Below, piece after piece: positions 34,766-45,133 of a stretch of 64,000 bases of DNA; positions within the stretch are counted from its first letter, which is position 1, and each line of letters begins with the position of its first letter. A model generated the notes under the pieces. It was not told where the DNA came from, ran no database searches, and saw nothing but the letters and a program-made list of their open reading frames with translations. Source of the stretch: Ctenosaura bakeri (taxonomy: Eukaryota > Chordata > Lepidosauria > Squamata > Iguanidae); NCBI GenBank assembly GCA_948474755.1, contig CAOLHI010004259.1, positions 1 through 64,000 of the forward strand, in the 5' to 3' direction. The position numbers and the translations under genes are program-made.

Positions 34766-35930
34766 AAGAGTCACAGAAAATGCTAAGTACAATATCAAAC
34801 ATAAATATCAACTACTAACTGATCTAACACTCCTTCAAATAAACAGCTTCCCTACTTATTTACCTGTTCACTTGTCAGGGAAAACAAAGAACTTAACAAC
34901 TCTCTAGCATCACTTCACATGTTAAAAGCCAGAAGCTGTAGCATCACAGTCATACCACAAAATAGCAGGACATCTCTAAGGAGATGTCAAGCATCAGGGG
35001 GAAAAAATCCATGTGTACTGCCATTATAATTACAAGAGGGACCTGTAACAACATGTTGCAGTATGGAGGGCTCTTAGTCAGGGTTCCAGCCTTTCCTCAC
35101 GTCAGCCAGCAATCTACAGCTGCTCTAGAGAACATTCAGATCTTATCAGGCTATTTCCGAAGCCCTTAAGTTTTTCTTCTTTTATTTAAATTCTGCAAAC
35201 TTTGGAGTTTTTCAGAGACTTCTGTTACCTCCCTCTTGTCTACAGATGGTGTTGTTCTGGCCACATAAGGACCTACCGTCATAGAATGAATTCAGTATTA
35301 ATACAATATCTAAGACAGGGTGATTACTAGTGCCCAAATGCAAAATCAACACTGCCCTTAACCACACATTCATCCATGAGATATTTGTTGATAGGCAGAC
35401 AGGGCCAGGAGAGGGAAAACTTTCTTAATCCTTCATGCCCCAACATTTTCCATATTTAACAACCCAGTAATGTCCTGTTCACTCTCCTCTTCCTTCCCTC
35501 TGCTCCAGCTTTTGCTGCATGCATGCTTTCATGCGTTGTGGATTTGGCAAGAGAAGCAGAGGAAGTGATTTGTAACTAGTGCTGCTGTATATTTCAATGA
35601 CGAAATCCTACAACATTGCAATTAGGGTCACAAGGCTACTCAGTGCCCATTGAGAGCTGAAGCATTCATTCATAAGAGCTGCAAGCTGCAGGCTTGAGGT
35701 CAGAGAGATGACTGGTCTTTCCACAAACAAAACATCTGCTGTCCTGGAAGTAGCACTTCCTTTAAGCAACTGACTCACAGCCTTGCCAGGAACTACCAAG
35801 ACAAACACAGAGGAAGGAGTCTCATTTCATTTCTCCATTTAATGCAGGGGAAAGGCACACACAGAAGGCCACAATGAAAACTTCTTAGGTTGCCACACTT
35901 GAAAATAATGTCCCACTATATATTTAGACA
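34766..35930. other. No recognised gene
   Basis: No coding motif or repeat end was recognised. Confidence 0.4.
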
Positions 35931-35934
35931 TTTA

Positions 35935-36530
35935 GATAAAGAGTTGCAGCTGAAGTGGTCGCTGAGGCTGGTTACAAGGACCACACAACCCCTCTGCTCC
36001 AACAGCTCCACTGGTCTGTTTCCTGGCCTAATTCGAAGTGTTGAGTATGACTTACAAAGTCTTATACGGCCTAGGCGCAGGCTTTTTAACAGACCTGGTC
36101 TCTCCATATGAGCCCCCCACATCCTCAAAACCACAGGAGAGGCCTTTTTCTCAGTCCCACCACCTTCACAGATACAGTTGGTGGGAACACAAGAGAGGGC
36201 CTCCTCAGTGGTTGCCCCTAGACTTGAGGAGTCCCTCCCCAGCAAGACTAGCATGGCCCCCTCTTTGCCATAATTCTGACAGCAGATGAAGACTACTATT
36301 CAAACAGGCTTCTAGAACTGAAGGCTTTTACTAAAAGGGCTGTAAGTGCTATACTGTTTTTTAAATTGTGTTGTTTAACTTTTGTTAAACTATGATTAAT
36401 AGTTTAACTTGGTTTTCATGTTGGCTTTTTGTATGTTTTTAGTTGTAATCTTTTTAATGTGTAAGCCCCCTTGAGCCAGTCTTGGAAAAAAAGCTGGGTA
36501 TAAGTTAAGAAGCAGCAACAAAAATATTAA
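35935..36530 (+). mobile_element. L2 LINE 3' end with ORF2 C-terminal region
   Basis: Codons in shifting frames give QLHWSVSWPN, MTYKVLYGLGAGFLTDL and SPYEPPTSSKPQERPFSQ, the conserved L2 block LTYKALYGLGPxYLxDRLSPYEP. They are followed by VGTQERASSVV-like codons near 36180 and a 3' UTR ending in CCCCCTTGAGCCAGTCTTGG, AAAGCTGGGTATAAGTTAAG and a CAA-rich tail. Frameshifts and stops make it inactive. Confidence 0.8.
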
Positions 36531-36839
36531 CAGATGTACAGAAATATTAGCAGCGCTCTCTTGCTTTGTAAAATATCTGCAGGGCTACCTTGAGCAGCAG
36601 ACAAGTCCAGTCATCAGTAAAGCCCTTAATTAATTGAAATGATCTTAACAAACAGGTATGTGGAGCCCCAAACACTGTCTATATTTAATGAAAATCGCAA
36701 GATATAATTTATATGATTTAACAATATTAACACACTTGAGACTCCTCTAAAAAGAATATGTAAACTTTGTGAACTCAAGTTTTTCCCGCCTGCTAGCCTA
36801 GATTTTTGATGTCACTTACATAATCAGGACTGCATGTTT
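36531..36839. other. No recognised feature
   Basis: AT-rich DNA between two repeats. Confidence 0.4.
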
Positions 36840-37005
36840 CAAAACATGATTCTAAAAGCTCTAACAGAAGCTTAGAAAACATAATGACAACTATCATCTT
36901 GATGTATTTTGCATCTTTTGGTTGGCCTAACAAAGGAATCACCACAACATGTACTTTGGATTTTATTTCACGGTCAGCACAGCTACTCCTGCATTTTTAT
37001 TTTTT
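36840..37005 (+). mobile_element. Penelope-like terminal repeat piece, copy C
   Basis: AGAAGCTTAGAAAACATAAT, ATCTTTTGGTTGGCCTAACA, AAGGAATCACCACAACATG and TTTTATTTCACGGTCAGCAC match copies A and B downstream of their hammerhead-like cores. The core itself is not recognisable here. Confidence 0.45.
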
Positions 37006-38045
37006 AGTAAACACAGTTTAGCTCTTATGCAGCAAGATTTAGCAATTGATGGCACAGCAAAAGTCCAAAGTAAAGGGGAAAACAGCAAAACTATGCTGAA
37101 CTGCAGATTTGTGTCTGTTAGGACCAACACACAGCACACACATTCTAAATTCTGTATGCTTAAGTGAATACTTGCAATCCACAAAGGTTCCAAAGCATTT
37201 TATAAATTGAACTGCCCATACTCCATAGCAGTTATCTTAATATACCTGGATAAAGGACTGGATCTAAACACCCACTGTGCTACCTTGCTCAGAAAAGTTA
37301 CTGAAGGTTCTTGTAATCCACTGAAACCTAAAATGGTAGGGGAAGGCCTAAAATGTAAGCACAACACTTATTCACACATTTGAATCTAGTCTCTCTCCTT
37401 ATGCACTTGTAAATTCAAAAAAAATGAAAGAATGCCTTAAAAACTACTAGGTTTCTTCTCCTCTTTTTTTAAAAAAAATTGAAAGCACTTCTAAAGAAAA
37501 TACAGATTTTAGTCTGCATTTTCTTTCTGTAAGCCTCCCTTGTTGTAATTATAGCCTGAACATGTTCACAAGCTCAGAATATCAGACGCTGGTTTTAGAA
37601 ACATCCTGTGGTTGATGTACTCAAAACCCTGATGTCTTTTCAAAGCCACTCTTTTTTTCCTCTCTCTTTCTTTCATTCTTTCTGAATATATTTTTAAACA
37701 ACTATTGTTATGAATGGAAAGACACATTGTTTAAAAATGGCACATTCACAGAAATACAAAGGAAAAAAAAACACAGGCCACAATTCTGGACATTGTTAGC
37801 ACAATAATTAAAATCATGCTCCACAGCCGAGTCACTACTGAAACAACAAACGCTAGTGTGGTCTCCCAGGCAGCAAGTTGAGAAAAACTAAAGTTGTACA
37901 ACACAAAGTCTTCTGGATTGGGACTAGGAAATCCTACAAATACCGCCTCAATTATGAAGCTCATAAACTGCGCCTATGTTGTCTCATGAAGATTTAGTTG
38001 TAAAAGATAAAATGGGATAAACTCATCTATACCATCCCTGAGCTG
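37006..38045. other. No recognised gene
   Basis: AT-rich with T- and A-runs (37464-37480, 37647-37690). No motif was recognised. Confidence 0.4.
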
Positions 38046-38170
38046 TTTACGGCAGGCATGGAGAAGGTCTGGCCTTCCAGATGTGTCTGGACTCCTACTC
38101 CAATCCATCCCAGACATAAACTGTAGTCCAACAACATCTGGAGGGTCACAGAATCCTCATCCCTGTTTAG
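38046..38170. mobile_element. hAT-like palindromic MITE
   Basis: One arm is GGCATGGAGAAGGTCTGGCC with TTCCAGATGTGTCTGGAC. The other is TAGTCCAACAACATCTGGAG with GGTCACAGAATCC. The arms are inverted copies about 100 bases apart. Confidence 0.6.
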
Positions 38171-38249
38171 ACTTCAACTTCAACCTCTGGGATTCCTCTG
38201 ATGGCTCCAACTCCTTTCCCATGACATTGTGAGGCTGTTTTAATCAATT

Positions 38250-38690
38250 AATCAACCTCTTTATTTACACATCCCTTTTCCCAAAGACTGAAATGCAACA
38301 CAGATTACAGAATTTTTAAAAAATAAAACCACATGTAGCTAAAAAGATATTTAGATAACAAGACTAAGACAGTCTTCAAAATTAAAATCATTTAAAGCAT
38401 TAAAAGCAAAACAGAAAAATGGTACGGCGCACTAAAGTACAAAGCCATTAGATGTAAAACAATCAAGTGTCCAAAAACCTGCTGAAACAGGAAGGTTTTC
38501 ACCTGCTAACGAAAAGACAAGGAATGAATCAGTCTAGGAAGGAAGCTCTGGAGTTTAGTAGCAGCCACTGAGAAATTCCTCTCCTGTGTTCCCACCAAAT
38601 GAGCCTATGAAACTGGTAGAGTCAAGAAAAGCGCCCTAGCCAAAAATCTTAACAGCTCAAGCAGGCTTATATAAGAGGATACAGCTATTC
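38250..38690 (-). mobile_element. Unclassified LINE-like 3' region, antisense, copy 2
   Basis: Shares the order of blocks with 32740-33385: ACCTGCTGAAACAGGAAGG, TTTTCACCTGCTAACG, AGCAGCCACTGAGAAATTCC and TCTCCTGTGTTCCCACCAAA. It begins with a complemented A-rich tail. Confidence 0.45.
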
Positions 38691-38771
38691 AGATCTCCTA
38701 GCCTTTGCTGAAATTCTCCTCCTAAGGCTTAGCCACTAGCAGTAAGAGCTTTAAGCTAAAAATATGCTAGA

Positions 38772-38860
38772 ATAACCTTTCTCAATCTTCTTACCATACA
38801 AGAACTGTTGAAATAAATTTCAGTTCTTGGAGAGCCCTTGCATAAAAATTCTTGTTCCTA
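38772..38860. mobile_element. hAT (Charlie-like) terminus
   Basis: AACCTTTCTCAATCTTCTTA, AATTTCAGTTCTTGGAGAGC and CCTTGCATAAAAATT resemble the terminal region of an old hAT element with ends of the type GGTTGAGAAAG. Confidence 0.35.
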
Positions 38861-39504
38861 TGTCTCAAAAAAAGTTTTGTTTTGTTCTGAATCATGATCT
38901 CTCACAGAAATCCTAGTGACCTCTTGCAGAATCCAAGCGTTCTGGGGAAATTTGTGCCAGCATTTTTGCCTTCATTTGTACCCACCACCAAAATGAAGCC
39001 CCCTTCAAAAGCTAATCTGAAATTGAACTCAGTTCTCAGGCTGGAAAAGGTTTCCCTAATTGACTCACTTCTTGATTCTCTCTACAGGCAGCCCATGATC
39101 CACCACTGTTTAAGTTCCTGACCTCAGCCTACCCAGGACCAGTGACATAAACCCTACTCCCTTCTGAAGTTTCTGACTCATTAATGATTTTACTGGAGAT
39201 TAACTAACATGAAATAACAACACTCTTAACGCTAGAGTTTGTTCTCCCAATAACAACTGACTTCACACATTACACTTTCAGGGGTTTTTTGTTTTGCTTT
39301 TCAGAGGAATACTGTTATGAGCTAAAAAACCTCTGTTGTTTATTTGTGGTTGCCAGTTCTTAGAAATGTGACCAATTTATTCAAGTAGCAGTAAGATCAG
39401 AGTTTCCCTCCAGCGTAAAGAAAAAAAGAGATAACTACTTTTTGTTCCACTACTGCTATCTGTCATTACATAGAAGTGCATTTACAATGCAGTATCACGC
39501 AACT
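38861..39504. other. No recognised gene
   Basis: No motif or repeat end was recognised. Confidence 0.4.
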
Positions 39505-39610
39505 ATCCAGATGCTGTGGTACTATAATTCTCAGCATCCCTAGCCATTGAGAAATGCTGGGAGTTGCAGTCCAACAACATCTGAGGCTCATATGATTCCC
39601 ACCCCTGGTT
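39505..39610. mobile_element. hAT-like palindromic MITE
   Basis: CAGATGCTGTGGTACTATAA and TTCTCAGCATCCCTAGCCAT face GAAATGCTGGGAGTTGCAGT and CCAACAACATCTGAGGCTC. It ends with TTCCCACCCCTGG, the family terminus. Confidence 0.6.
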
Positions 39611-40269
39611 TATAGAAACCACTTTAGCAATAAACCATGCAGGCTATTGAATGTTAGTATTTTGTTGTTTCACTGGGTTGTTGGAGTTGCAGTTCCGTGA
39701 TTTTGTTCATTTCTGTGGAACTGACAGAATAATTTTATCAGTGATTATGTTAATCTAATTCTGAATCTGCCTCTCCATTACATGATGACCAGTATGCATT
39801 CCAAAATGCAAACAGAGAGGCAAAAAGAACTAAAACAATCAATTTATAAATGCTTAACAGGCTAACAGTAACTACACAGCCCACCTCATCTATGCCTCTT
39901 TTGCCTACTTTTAGAGTACAATCTGCTGTCCTCTGATGCATGTGCATGGGTAAGCCAAACTAAAATAAAGGCGATTTAAAAAATAATATAAAACACCGAA
40001 TGCAATCATTTTGTTAACAATTTTAAATGGGACATAATTCAGTTCTAACGAGGGACTCATCCATTATATCCTTTACAATTTAAAAAATAGGATGATAAAA
40101 AAGGAGGGAAGGGACACTAGTATTATTGATACTAGTCAATAATAACATTCCCCATAAAGTGAAATTTGCTAGAGGAGAAAGTATTGCATTAATATTACAG
40201 ATAACACTGTCTATGAATGGGAACCAAAACTGCAGAGTCTGGATTCTGATCACACATGTCTTCCTACAT
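39611..40269. other. No recognised gene
   Basis: AT-rich, unassigned. Confidence 0.4.
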
Positions 40270-40940
40270 GCACCTTGTATGAAAGCTTTTTAAAAAATTT
40301 TCCTCAATTATTTATGGAGCGATTTACTCAACTCTTCCAATTATACGGAATTTCCATTTGTACTGCCAGAAAAAAATCAATCAAGCCCTTGCATTCTAGT
40401 TATTTAGCATTGTTCATAAATAAACCTATAACCAGATATGAAATTACATTTTGATTAGCAATTTTATTTATTTCACCAAAAATTTTATTGCAGAACTCTG
40501 AAACACATGGACAGTCCCATGACATATGCAGGTAAGTACACAAACTATCACAGTTCCATCTATTTGCTTATCAATATATCTCAAATGTTGAGGTATTAAA
40601 TACCAATGATAAGTGTTTCCTTTTCTCTATGGAAACAGACTTAAGTAGGCATTTCCATATGGAACTCCTGACAGATTCATCTATTTCTAATCTCTAGTCT
40701 TTCACCCAGAATTATCTTACCTCTCTGGCTTTGAACAGAATACTTTCACCACCAGTGTACAGATTCTGGAGGTGAGATTTACAATTGCATCAGCAGCTGG
40801 TTGCACAATTTCTTCAAATCTGCGTAGAGGTCTGGATATTATGAATTTGATTTCTGAATGTAAATTTAAGTAAATCAGCTGGGATATTTGGAACCAGAAA
40901 GAATACATTTTCCATTGTTGATCTTAATTTGGAGCCTAGT
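40270..40940 (-). mobile_element. L1 LINE ORF2 C-terminal remnant, antisense
   Basis: Minus-strand translation of 40560-40470 gives CTYLHMSWDCPCVSEFCNKI, the L1 ORF2 C-terminal block (C-x-TYxHMWWxCPxxxxFW). The neighbouring sequence is AT-rich and non-coding now. The element is clearly old and the limits are approximate. Confidence 0.55.
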
Positions 40941-40997
40941 TTTGTGTTTAGTATCCAGAAAAATTCTTTATTCTAGCTTTTTTTCCAACTCTTAAAT

Positions 40998-41286
40998 CAG
41001 AGCTTTCCAAACTGTGTGCCACAACACATTAGTTTGTTGACTAAAATGTGTAGATGTATTGCCTACAATCTTGGAAATATATGTTATTATTTATAAATCA
41101 AAATTTTTTAAAAATATATGAAAGGTTTTAATGAGCTATGTTGTATCGTCATACATTTTATTATTACAATTTATGTATGTGTCTGTATCTCAGCTTAACC
41201 TCCAGTTTGCTAGTAAAACTGAAATTATGCAAAATGATGCATGTCTAAAAAGTGTGTCACCGACATGAAAAGTTTGGAAAGCTCTG
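40998..41286. mobile_element. hAT-like non-autonomous element with 8-bp target duplication
   Basis: The left end is CAGAGCTTTCCAAACTGTG and the right end on the complement is CAGAGCTTTCCAAACTTTTC. It is flanked by TCTTAAAT (40990-40997) and CCTTAAAT (41287-41294), seven of eight matching. It is 289 bp long with an AT-rich interior and no transposase frame. Confidence 0.8.
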
Positions 41287-41494
41287 CCTTAAATATTTTA
41301 ATTTTATCTATATCAGAAAAAAGTAAGTGGCACAGGAAGATGTTAACCATGAATGAGTCAACAAAAAATGTTATCATGCCATCTCCTCCAAACACAAAAT
41401 GTGTGAGATCTAACCTCATCTTTTGGTGAGTTCCCTTCATATAAGTGTCTGGAAGTCTTCAATTTTGATAACCCCTTTTAAATTATGCTTCTAA

Positions 41495-41640
41495 GTTTTC
41501 CAGATGAGTAGCCACACTAGTCTACAATGAAAACAACCCAAAGCTTTATGGTACGCTAACACATTTATCATGGCATAAGCCTTCATGGACCTGACAACAT
41601 CCATGGAAGTTTATAGCATAATAAATTTGTTAATCTTCAA
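41495..41640. mobile_element. Penelope-like terminal repeat pair, inverted, with hammerhead-like halves
   Basis: GATGAGTAGCCACACTAGTC starts an antisense copy containing ATCATGGCATAAGCCTTCAT. A sense copy follows immediately with CATGGAAGTTTATAGCATAA, TAAATTTGTTAATCTTCAAG. The joint (41585-41612) is where the hammerhead core would sit, but CTGATGA and GAAA are not intact. Confidence 0.45.
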
Positions 41641-41972
41641 GATGGGATTGACAAAGTGCTACCCAATGGCCACATGCAACCCTCCAGGTCTGTTGTTGTG
41701 GCCCCAAAGCCCCCATAAGTTAAAAAAAAAGGGGTATTTTTGCAAAAACAAACAAAAGGAAACAGAAGTGACTTCTGCCTCCTTCCTGTTAAAAAAAGGC
41801 CTCTCCTTAGACTAAAATGGCCCAGAGGGGCCTGATAACATATCTCTTAGCAGGCATTTAGGAGCATATTTTTTTTCAGGCGGGCGGTGCAATGGAAGAC
41901 ATGCCCACACTGATCTCCGGGGGGGGGGGGCGCTAACGCAGCCTTCTAGCTTCCCATAGTTGCCCACTCCTG
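41641..41972. mobile_element. hAT-like MITE, GC-richer interior
   Basis: The right terminus on the complement, CAGGAGTGGGCAACTATGGG, fits hAT-like ends. The left side ACCCAATGGCCACATGCAAC and CCTCCAGGTC is a diverged inverted arm. A G-run lies at 41919-41930. The target duplication is not clear. Confidence 0.45.
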
Positions 41973-43069
41973 CTTTAAGTATTTGATATTTCTCCAGGTA
42001 TGGAAGAAGAGGGTACTTACCTCGTTTGTGGAGCCAGCCTTCCTTCACTATTGCTACTTCATTCATATTGGCCAAATGTCTCTTCAGCTAGTGTTCAACG
42101 TCCAAAAATCACCCCCTGGCCCTCACAGAAAATAGCTCTTCTCCCCTTCTTCCTCCTTTCCTTTTCTCAGCTCCTCCTAATAAAAAAGTAATTTGGAGAA
42201 AAACACCACAATTAACAGGGAGCTAACAGAGTTAACACGGAGCAATAAATTCAGAGTTATTACAGGAGTTCTTTTGTTTTTTTAAAACACCATCACAACA
42301 ACAGAGAAAAAGAATCTAAAGCAAAATTGTAATTATCTGGGGATTCCAAATGTTGAAATCGTAGAAGCTGCATGACATAGAGAGACATCTTCAATGATAT
42401 CCTGTTCTAGATAAGGTTTCTCTAGTAGAAGACTTTAACTCAAAAGAAGTATTTGAACTCTGACAAGCCATTTGGCAGCCATTCCACATGGCAAGAATTC
42501 TATATGGTTGCAATCACGTGAACCTGAAATATAATATGGTGAGTGAATCTTCCATGAGTGATTTCAGAGACCATGCCTTATTTCCATGGTGGGGGGGCAA
42601 AGTTTAGTTCTAAGGCTGCATGTAGCCTGTAAAGGTTGTTTTTGTAGCCCTCCAGATTCTGTGAACTGCCCTTTTTCTGGACCAAACAAGTAGCAAATTT
42701 CTTTTCCTGGAAAACTTTAGAGAAGCAATTATAGAAGAGGCAACTCATCTCGTAAGTAGGTTGCAGCCCCTTTCCGCACTGTTTAAATACCAAATAAATA
42801 CTAATTTTCCAAAATCTAAAGTGGTCTTCTGGTCACTCCCACTTTTGTTTTGTCTTGAGGGGGGAGGTTTTTTTTAACAATATGTGGGGCTACTGGAAGG
42901 TCCCTGAGGCAGAAAATTGTTCCCCATTGCAGCTGCTCACCACTGTTGTACATGCAGACTGGAGTCCCTTCATACTAAACAATAAGCCCTAATTGGAAAA
43001 AAAGTGGAGTATAAATAAAGATGATGACAACAGCAACAACAACAACAAAAATAACAACCACCACCACAG
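41973..43069. other. Mostly unassigned; short LINE/SINE-like tail near 42985-43065
   Basis: TGGAGTATAAATAAAGATG followed by CAACAGCAACAACAACAAC looks like the 3' tail of an otherwise lost element. The remainder has no recognised feature. Confidence 0.4.
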
Positions 43070-43258
43070 TGCTATGATTCCAATTTAACTATCAGGACAA
43101 CATCTTACAGTATCCCAGGATTTGCAGTTTAGCGAAAGATATTTAAAATTCCCTGTTAGAGATCTCCAGTACTTCATCAAACTACAAATCCCAGAATTCA
43201 ACAGGATGTAGTCATAACAGTTAAAGTGAAATCATAATGACATGTGTGTATAGTGTGA
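43070..43258. mobile_element. hAT-like MITE
   Basis: CAGTGCTATGATTCCAATTT, CCAGGATTTGCAGTTTAG, then inverted CAAACTACAAATCCCAGAAT and CAGTTAAAGTGAAATCATAA. The same arms occur at 30388 and 61680. Confidence 0.6.
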
Positions 43259-44692
43259 AAGGCTTCCATTCTAACATTCAAATGACTGTACTCAGGACTT
43301 ACGTACTGAACAATTCTGCTGGAATTTCTCTGGCTGTTGTCAGTTTAGGATCTTGCCCACAAGAAGACTAGGTATCATGAAGCTACTATAGTTGGCTTCA
43401 CAAGAAAAATGAGTTTTGAGCTAACTCACCTGCCATTCCAAGCTAGACAAATACCAAGTTATGAGTCACTTGGTAAACAAACACATCAATACTTAAGCAC
43501 AGAGCTGCATGGACTCTGCTCCAAAGCAGCCCAGTATTACGGGGATTAGAAACGCACATGTTTACTTTCATCACATTCCAGCCACCCCCAGCTTCCAACA
43601 GCCACATATTCAAAAATTTGTCATTTTTACGGCACAGATTTGAGAGGCAGAACTCAAGAGGAAAAGAAGGACAAACACTAGAAGTAGAGATAGAAGATGG
43701 AAACAGCTCTGGAGAACACTCAGATTTGTATGCACTGATTTAGGAGGGTGGAAAAACCCTGAAAATATTATGACAGTGTAATTTGCATTCTGTGTCATTA
43801 ACTAGATTCTGAAATCTATATATACATTTTCACACCTTGCCTGTTTACTTTTCATAATTCTTCCACCTCCCACTTTTTCTGGCTTCTGAGATTCCAGTTG
43901 GAATTACCCTAAGCATGAAAATTTAAGCCAGGATGAGCCACGTTACAATTTTTTGTTTTGCAAGAGTTTGTTAAAGAACTGCTCTCTAGAACTGTAGGTT
44001 TGCTGTTCTTCTTCCATAATTCAGCCTCCTGATTGACAGAGATCCAGTGACCAAATGAAGGAATGGCTTTCCTACAGCACAAAGGCAATCACAAAACATA
44101 AAGCTACAAAAGATATAACAGTAAAACATAACAATTTTAACAACTGAATTAATAAAAAAGAAACCTTTGACAAATGTTCCCCCTTCACAATCTACCAGAG
44201 ACATCTTCAAGTAATTATGACCATCTTTTGGGCAGCCATTTCAAATGTAATGACCTAATTTGTGATAGCTTCACTATAAGCTGCCAACAAGTCACAAATA
44301 ATATCAGTTAGCAACCAGCCAACTCTTATTTTCAAATGAACACCCAGGACGAGAGCTCCAGGGTCTCTTTTACAGAAAGCCTTGTGAAAAATAATGTATG
44401 CCTACCACTCAAATCCAACAAGGGAACATCTGCTCTGCAAAGTGGATCCCCTCCCAAATATGACGAGAGCCTGGTGGGAAAACAAAGGGCAATAAATGCC
44501 CTTCTGAGAGTAATGAAAGTCATATTGTTAAAATATTATTGGAAAAAGTGTTCTTTGTTTAAAAGGGTAAGCACAGTAAAAAGGCTTGGGATTTCTTGAC
44601 ATCCACATTTTTACCACAGTCTACCTCAAAAGTCCTGTCGCTGATGGAAAAGTTGTCCTTATAAACTGAGGTGGCCTGAGGATCATCTAACC
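43259..44692. other. No recognised gene
   Basis: Short opposing open frames near 43558-43798 and 44332-44599 have no motif. Confidence 0.4.
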
Positions 44693-45125
44693 CAGTGATT
44701 CCCAACCTAGGGCATGTGTAACCCCCAGGGCATGAACTACAGTTAGGGGTACACTAAAAAAAAATTAATAATGGTGGAGAAAGGCACATACATCAACAGT
44801 GTAAGCCAAGATAAAAGTCAAAAGTTGTGAAATTAACTGCATGTTATGATGAGTGGTTACGCAAGTTTCCTTTGTTATTTAACCTCAAGAAAAGTCCCTT
44901 TCCCTCACTTTGTTATTGTGGCAAGTGGTGGGGAGTCCCTCCCTAAACAATGTGTTGCAAACATGGCACACCTCTCATAGGCTCAGCTTTCACTCTCTTC
45001 CACTTCACAAGCATTTGAGTGCTGTCATGCCAATACTGATGTGCATATATAAGCGGGCACTTCAGTGAAGGGTAGTTTATAGAAATGGGCTGCCAAGGGG
45101 TAAGTCAGTGAAATAAGAACCACTG
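44693..45125. mobile_element. hAT-like element (Charlie-type ends), 433 bp
   Basis: The left end is CAGTGATTCCCAACCTAGGG and the right end on the complement is CAGTGGTTCTTATTTCACTG. Flanks ATCTAACC (44685-44692) and TTCTAACT (45126-45133) agree at six of eight bases. The inside contains a block with TGTTGCAAACATGGCACACC and no transposase frame. Confidence 0.7.
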
Positions 45126-45133
45126 TTCTAACT

